DNA of 9,215 nucleotides from an uncultured Faecalibacterium sp. GTDB lineage: Bacteria; Bacillota; Clostridia; Oscillospirales; Ruminococcaceae. The stretch is taken from the NCBI GenBank assembly GCA_934553285.1, contig CAKTFD010000089.1, forward strand, positions 1 through 9,215. The letters are read 5' to 3'. Both the position numbers and the translations under genes were made by a program. Every line of letters starts with the position of its first letter. Positions within the stretch are counted from its first letter, which is position 1. The notes beneath the pieces are model-generated. The model saw nothing but the letters and a program-made list of their open reading frames with translations. It had not been told where the DNA came from and did no database searches. Of the stretch, positions 7,016 through 9,215 are shown piece by piece.

Positions 7016-7318
7016 TTACACCTCGTAGTCCAGGCAGACGCGGTTTTTGTAGTAGGGGCGCACCTTGCTGTCCGCCACCGCCACATGCGCCGGGTGGGTG
7101 GAGTAGCCCTTAAGGGCCTCGATGCTGTCAAAGGTGGTATCCAGCATTAGGTCGGCGTTGGAAGAGGGGAGCGCATCGATGTTGACATGGATGTCCACAA
7201 GCCCCGGGATCTTACCGGAAAGACCTTCCAGCCCCTCCTTGATGCCCGCCTTGACGGCGGCCTTTTCTTCGGCGGACAGCTCGTCTTTCAGCTGCCAGAG
7301 AATAACGTGCTTGACCAT
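7016..7318 (-). CDS. Dabb (stress-responsive A/B barrel) domain protein
   Basis: A 100-residue protein that is essentially one Dabb domain, the dimeric ferredoxin-like alpha+beta barrel. The family pattern is visible: MVKHVILWQLKDE (1-13) as the first strand, GKIPGLVDIHVNID (35-48) after the first helix, then a second helix with ALKGYSTHPAHVAV (68-81) and the closing strand NRVCLDYEV. Bacterial members mostly have unknown biochemical roles; some relatives are stress-induced, and others are small cyclases or detoxifying enzymes. The start is placed at 7318 because AGGAGG (7328-7333) is 9 nt upstream and the product then begins where the domain begins; an in-frame extension would run over the neighbouring gene. 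It has its own likely promoter and may also receive read-through from the membrane-protein genes. Confidence 0.92.
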   Translation of the reverse strand: MVKHVILWQLKDELSAEEKAAVKAGIKEGLEGLSGKIPGLVDIHVNIDALPSSNADLMLDTTFDSIEALKGYSTHPAHVAVADSKVRPYYKNRVCLDYEV

Positions 7319-7345
7319 AACAAAAAACCTCCTGCGTTTTTTCTC

Positions 7346-7374
7346 ATTGTAGCAGGGCGAGAAAAAATCCGCAA
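7346..7374 (-). promoter_or_regulatory. Promoter of the Dabb gene
   Basis: On the minus strand, TTGCGG (7369-7374) and TACAAT (7346-7351) are 17 nt apart; the -10 matches 5 of 6. The predicted start lies about 10 nt upstream of the AGGAGG ribosome site. A 9-bp inverted repeat (7337-7345 with 7359-7367) brackets the -10 and could be an operator. Confidence 0.6.
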
Positions 7375-7392
7375 GAGGGAAACAGTAAAGTT

Positions 7393-7614
7393 TTATTTGG
7401 GCACGAACAGCAGCACCACCAGAAGCACGGTACTGAGCACCGAAACCACGATACCTTCCAGCCGGGTCTGTCTGATGTACTCTTCCGTAGGTTCCGGCAC
7501 CTGTGTGTACCGCCTGCGGGAGTGCAGGGCGATAGCATCCTCCGGCTGCAGCGCCATAAAAATGCCAAACCCGATGCCCAAAAGCGCGGCTAAGATCGCG
7601 CAGATGACCTCCAT
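7393..7614 (-). CDS. Small two-helix membrane protein (73 aa)
   Basis: The 73-residue protein has two hydrophobic segments, about 2-22 and 53-71, with a charged loop between them (HSRRRY, then PEPTEEYIRQTR). Arg-rich residues near 33-35 suggest that the loop is cytoplasmic and both ends face outward. The layout of a Pro-Glu after helix 1, an E-P-(S/T)-x-x-Y-I-x-x-T-R loop and a Gly at the start of helix 2 recalls small uncharacterised Firmicute membrane proteins such as DUF6199; this match is from memory and uncertain. The ATG at 7614 is preceded by GAGGGG, which overlaps the TGA stop of the upstream membrane-protein gene (9 nt between the genes), so translation is probably coupled. Confidence 0.8.
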   Translation of the reverse strand: MEVICAILAALLGIGFGIFMALQPEDAIALHSRRRYTQVPEPTEEYIRQTRLEGIVVSVLSTVLLVVLLFVPK

Positions 7615-7623
7615 AGAACCCCC

Positions 7624-7935
7624 TCACTTCTTGTTTTTATTGTCTTTGCTAAGATTGTAGCACAGGCTGGAGATCAGCAGACCGACACAGAACATGAGCG
7701 CCGCCACCATCAAAATGGAGTGCAGCGGCTCGACCCTGGGCAGAAAAATATTGACCAGCCAGAACGCGCCGCAAAGGATCAACAGGATGCCATAAAATTT
7801 GTGAAAGTGCTTCTTTTCATCTTCGCTGCTCCAGCCGGTGCCGGTGCCATTGTACAGGTCCCGGATGCCGCGGTATAAAAACAGCACGCCCAGCGCAGCA
7901 TTCAGCCAGTCCAGAGTGGAAAGGTTCAGGTTCAT
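7624..7935 (-). CDS. Small three-helix membrane protein, GIRD paralogue B (103 aa)
   Basis: The start is ATG 7935, 7 nt after GGGAGGT; an in-frame start further upstream would overlap the preceding gene and lacks a ribosome site. The 103-residue product has hydrophobic segments at about 8-22, 48-65 and 73-93, a polar His/Lys/Glu-rich loop at 30-47 and a Lys/Asn-rich tail. It shares with its upstream neighbour Gly-Ile-Arg-Asp at exactly residues 23-26, a Gly-hydrophobic-Leu-x-Ile helix start and a Leu-Pro at the end of helix 2 (65-66), so the two are probably diverged tandem duplicates. Function unknown. It sits 19 nt after that neighbour and 9 nt before the 73-aa gene in one minus-strand operon. 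Confidence 0.85.
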   Translation of the reverse strand: MNLNLSTLDWLNAALGVLFLYRGIRDLYNGTGTGWSSEDEKKHFHKFYGILLILCGAFWLVNIFLPRVEPLHSILMVAALMFCVGLLISSLCYNLSKDNKNKK

Positions 7936-7954
7936 ATACTTACCTCCCGGCAGT

Positions 7955-8269
7955 TCAGTCTGCGCTGTGCTCCCAGGCCTCATAGGCCACCAGGTAAAGA
8001 ACGTCTACCACAACGGCGACCAAAAGCCAGCTGCCGCCCCAAGGAGCCTGGGGCAGGAGGATGTCCAAAAGAGAAACGATGGCGTTAAAGATAAACAGCA
8101 CGCCATTTTTCTTCTGCCAGAAGGCACGGTACTCCGGGTCCCGTTCATACTGGTTAAAGGGAAGACGGAGCCAGGGGTCTTTGCCCATAAAATCACGGAT
8201 GCCGGAGATCAGCCAGAGAATGCTCAAAAGGACATCAAAGAGCTGCCACCAGGAAAAAGCCAGCTGCAT
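7955..8269 (-). CDS. Small three-helix membrane protein, GIRD paralogue A (104 aa)
   Basis: First gene of the minus-strand membrane-protein operon. The start chosen is ATG 8269, 8 nt after GGGAGG (8278-8283). A GTG three codons earlier lies against that site and is not usable with it. The 104-residue protein has hydrophobic segments at about 9-24, 55-73 and 80-97, with a charged loop rich in Arg, Asp and aromatic residues (27-54, including YERDPEYRAFW) between helices 1 and 2. Gly-Ile-Arg-Asp at 23-26 and Leu-Pro at 72-73 align with the downstream 103-aa protein. Family not recognised. It could be a membrane-stress, bacteriocin-immunity or signalling component, but nothing here decides this. 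Confidence 0.85.
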   Translation of the reverse strand: MQLAFSWWQLFDVLLSILWLISGIRDFMGKDPWLRLPFNQYERDPEYRAFWQKKNGVLFIFNAIVSLLDILLPQAPWGGSWLLVAVVVDVLYLVAYEAWEHSAD

Positions 8270-8295
8270 AAAATGCACCTCCCATCTTTTACCAT

Positions 8296-8323
8296 ATTAT
8301 AACATAGGAGGGTGGAAATACAA
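8296..8323 (-). promoter_or_regulatory. Extended -10 promoter of the membrane-protein operon
   Basis: On the minus strand a perfect TATAAT (8296-8301) is preceded by TG and one base (8302-8304), and a weak -35 TTGTAT (8318-8323) is 16 nt further up. Transcription would begin near 8289, giving a leader of about 20 nt that holds the ribosome site of the 104-aa gene. Confidence 0.8.
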
Positions 8324-8331
8324 GGACGGCA

Positions 8332-8384
8332 TTCAACCTTCCTGCGTAAAATTTGCGCAGATCAGGCATTAACTGCCGGTTGAA
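8332..8384. repeat. Inverted repeat able to form a three-way junction
   Basis: TTCAACC (8332-8338) pairs with GGTTGAA (8378-8384). Inside are two hairpins, CTGCG/CGCAG (8342-8360) and GGCA/TGCC (8365-8377). It lies between the membrane-operon promoter and the minus-strand terminator, and its function is unknown. Confidence 0.5.
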
Positions 8385-8390
8385 ACAGCG

Positions 8391-8439
8391 CAAAATAAAA
8401 CCAGCCGGACGAGGCGGTTGCAAGCCCTCGTCCGGCTGG
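8391..8439 (-). terminator. Strong intrinsic terminator of the minus-strand micro-ORF unit
   Basis: CCAGCCGGACGAGG (8401-8414) pairs perfectly over 14 bp with 8426-8439. On the minus strand the stem is followed by TTTTATTTTG; on the plus strand no T-run follows. So it ends transcription coming from the right, although no conventional gene lies there. Confidence 0.9.
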
Positions 8440-8443
8440 ATAC

Positions 8444-8507
8444 TTACTTCTTCGGAGTCATAAGCCTCTTCTCCTTGGTGACCTCATTTTCGGAATGCTG
8501 GTTTCAT
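8444..8507 (-). CDS. Micro-ORF pair (7 and 5 codons), possibly one 20-aa frame broken by one A
   Basis: The first ORF starts at 8507 (ATG, AAGGAG 9 nt upstream) and reads MKPAFRK before TGA at 8484. The second starts at 8461 (ATG, AAGGAG 9 nt upstream) and reads MTPKK before TAA at 8444. If one A of the four-A run at 8487-8490 were absent, a single frame of 20 codons would read MKPAFRNEVTKEK and run into RLMTPKK. This could be a small peptide, a frameshifted remnant or chance. Two ribosome sites and a strong terminator 5 nt beyond argue for some translation. Confidence 0.3.
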
Positions 8508-8522
8508 AGGGTGACTCTCCTT

Positions 8523-8534
8523 AGAAACGTTTCT
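8523..8534. repeat. Perfect 12-bp palindrome
   Basis: AGAAACGTTTCT is a perfect palindrome one base upstream of the minus-strand AAGGAG (8517-8522) of the 7-codon ORF. It could be an operator or a small hairpin close to the ribosome site. Confidence 0.4.
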
Positions 8535-8568
8535 CCAGAATTTAGGTGCTATGCAAGGGGATGGATTA

Positions 8569-8597
8569 TTTGTACATTGGACTGACCCTTTTCTCAA
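8569..8597 (-). promoter_or_regulatory. Possible promoter of the 7-codon/5-codon micro-ORFs
   Basis: On the minus strand TTGAGA (8592-8597, 5 of 6) is 17 nt from TACAAA (8569-8574, 4 of 6). It would give a transcript of roughly 170 nt ending at the terminator at 8391-8439. Confidence 0.35.
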
Positions 8598-8682
8598 CTG
8601 TTGGACTGCGGCATACGTTTCATGAGGATGAATTTCATACTACCACATTCTTTCGAGTTAGATTTGCGAAGGAGGGGAAGTC

Positions 8683-8781
8683 TTGCTTAGTACATTGGTA
8701 GAACTCCTTTTCAGCTATTCAAATAAGGTTCTCCGGATCATTGATGCTTTCATAAGAATCATCTCCAGCGGATCTATCTGA
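8683..8781 (+). CDS. Possible 32-aa amphipathic peptide, antisense to the minus-strand unit
   Basis: A TTG start at 8683 lies 7 nt after GGAGG within GAAGGAGGGG (8668-8677), and the frame stops at TGA 8779-8781. The peptide begins (M)LSTLVELLFSYSNK. Hydrophobic residues alternate with polar ones at 11, 14, 18, 21, 25 and 28, a regular spacing that puts all polar side chains on one helix face, as in amphipathic membrane-active peptides. No convincing plus-strand promoter was found, and the same DNA also has an open 37-codon frame on the other strand, so coding is unproven. The plus frame continues open beyond the stop to 9015. It may be a type I toxin-like peptide, a gene remnant or chance. 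Confidence 0.25.
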   Translation: MLSTLVELLFSYSNKVLRIIDAFIRIISSGSI

Positions 8782-8915
8782 ATCGCCAGGGGAAATTGGT
8801 TTATCGACAGGTTGTCGTTACATCGCATTATTGATGCTCAAGACTGGCTCAAATCTTCTGATGTGTTTTTATACGGGGGAAACATCCCGTTTGTGCTGAG
8901 CCTCTGTTTTGCTTC

Positions 8916-8966
8916 TCAGCGAATCCCGACAGCCTGTCCCTGCTGTGCGGGTTCCATATCAACCAT
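8916..8966 (-). CDS. Possible 16-aa leader peptide
   Basis: ATG 8966 follows AAGGAG (8975-8980) with an 8-nt spacer and encodes MVDMEPAQQGQAVGIR before TGA at 8916-8918. It is the first translatable ORF after the promoter at 9048-9076, with a leader of about 75 nt. Upstream in the same frame, separated by one TAG, the frame is open and reads AEAQKRANPADFK, so this could be a remnant of a longer frame. Directly after it lie inverted repeats, including GCTGAG/CTCAGC. The layout of promoter, short ORF and hairpins resembles a translation-attenuation leader, but no gene follows for it to control. Confidence 0.4.
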   Translation of the reverse strand: MVDMEPAQQGQAVGIR

Positions 8967-9044
8967 CGGTCTCGCTCCTTTCTACTTAAAGTCAGCGGGA
9001 TTAGCTCTCTTTTGAGCTTCTGCTGTACTTCTCTGGTTTCTGGC

Positions 9045-9215
9045 TTAATTATACAGGAAGATGCACGATTTGTCTATTGGCAGACCGCACAAAGAATAGA
9101 TTTTCTTTTTGTGCAATGTTAAAATCTGCGGCAGCGCAGAAAAATTGCCCAGAAGTTCCGGGTCGTTCGTGAAGGATTTTCCACAAAAGGGGAGAAAGTG
9201 CCCGCAAGCTATTAT
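9045..9215 (-). CDS. Possible 3' end of a frame entering from the right edge
   Basis: A minus-strand frame is open from the window edge to TAA at 9045-9047 (56 codons) and contains no ATG, so any start lies outside the window. It includes SFTNDPELLGNFSALPQIL, which reads like ordinary protein, but the frame overlaps the promoter at 9048-9076 and a weak hairpin terminator. A neighbouring frame is also open over much of the same stretch. It could be a true gene end, part of a repeat or chance. Confidence 0.2.
   Translation of the reverse strand: MIACGHFLPFCGKSFTNDPELLGNFSALPQILTLHKKKIYSLCGLPIDKSCIFLYN
9048..9076 (-). promoter_or_regulatory. Strong minus-strand promoter of the micro-ORF unit
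   Basis: TAGACA (9071-9076, 5 of 6) is 17 nt from a perfect TATAAT (9048-9053) on the minus strand. Transcription should start near 9041 and proceed leftward through the 16-codon ORF to the terminator at 8391-8439, about 640 nt away. GTCT/AGAC flank the -35 as a short inverted repeat. Confidence 0.8.
9121..9140 (-). terminator. Weak hairpin terminator upstream of the minus-strand promoter
   Basis: TCTGCG (9125-9130) and CGCAGA (9135-9140) form a 6-bp stem with a 4-nt loop, followed on the minus strand by TTTT and then A. It could end a minus-strand gene lying beyond the right edge; the T-run is short. Confidence 0.35.

Larger units (their letters stand above)
8302..9215. other. Gene-poor region with promoter, terminator and micro-ORFs
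   Basis: About 900 bases without a conventional gene. From right to left on the minus strand there is a frame open to the window edge (9045-9215), a weak hairpin terminator (9121-9140), a good promoter (9048-9076), a 16-codon ORF with a ribosome site (8916-8966), other micro-ORFs with ribosome sites (2 codons at 8695, 7 codons at 8507, 5 codons at 8461), a strong terminator (8391-8439) and a three-way-junction inverted repeat (8332-8384). On the plus strand there is a 32-codon ORF at 8683-8781. It is visibly more AT-rich than the operons to the left. Confidence 0.7.

Noticed and set aside
7319..7627. A 103-residue N-terminal extension of the Dabb protein
   Set aside because: The extension covers the 73-aa membrane-protein gene in another frame and the Dabb promoter; AGGAGG 9 nt before 7318 marks the real start.
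8812..9015. A plus-strand 67-codon ORF
   Set aside because: It starts at TTG with no good ribosome site or promoter, and it lies opposite the minus-strand promoter and leader-peptide ORF. Kept only as part of the unexplained region.
9087..9114. GCACAAA/TTTGTGC inverted repeat as a terminator
   Set aside because: The stem needs a 2-nt bulge to extend beyond 7 bp, and no T-run follows on either strand. It shares a short string with the terminator at 6923-6961, which looks like chance.

Overview
The window looks like a chromosomal segment of a moderately GC-rich gut Firmicute (Clostridia, Oscillospirales/Ruminococcaceae). Faecalibacterium or a close relative is the best guess from GlmS wording, codon style, strong AGGAGG ribosome sites and a methionine T-box. 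That genus call is an inference and no search was run. There are no rRNA or tRNA genes, no CRISPR array and no recognisable transposase.

Positions 1-2377 are on the plus strand: a hairpin terminator, then glmS (glucosamine-6-phosphate synthase), then a 114-residue basic coiled-coil protein with an AT-hook-like N terminus behind its own extended -10 promoter. Positions 2431-6572 form one regulated unit. A near-consensus promoter is followed by a tRNA-Met T-box leader with a terminator/antiterminator switch, then metG (methionyl-tRNA synthetase), a ten-helix EamA/DMT transporter and tatD, spaced 12 nt apart and then overlapping by 4 nt. The metG-tatD pairing is common in Firmicutes; the transporter between them is the unusual part, and it is placed under the same uncharged-tRNA-Met control. 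A 77-residue protein of unknown function (6670-6903) follows and ends at a very strong terminator that works in both directions.

Positions 7016-8283 are on the minus strand. Read from right to left they hold an extended -10 promoter, two small three-helix membrane proteins that look like diverged tandem paralogues (both carry Gly-Ile-Arg-Asp at residues 23-26), a 73-residue two-helix membrane protein, and a Dabb-domain protein with its own likely promoter.

Positions 8302-9215 hold no conventional gene. On the minus strand there is a good promoter (9048-9076) and, about 640 nt downstream, a strong terminator (8391-8439). Between them lie only micro-ORFs, several with excellent Shine-Dalgarno sites, one of them a possible 16-residue leader peptide. 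On the opposite strand a 32-codon amphipathic peptide with a ribosome site lies antisense to this unit. This is the least explained part of the window: it may be a decayed gene, a dispersed intergenic repeat, a small RNA, or a peptide/antisense-RNA pair.
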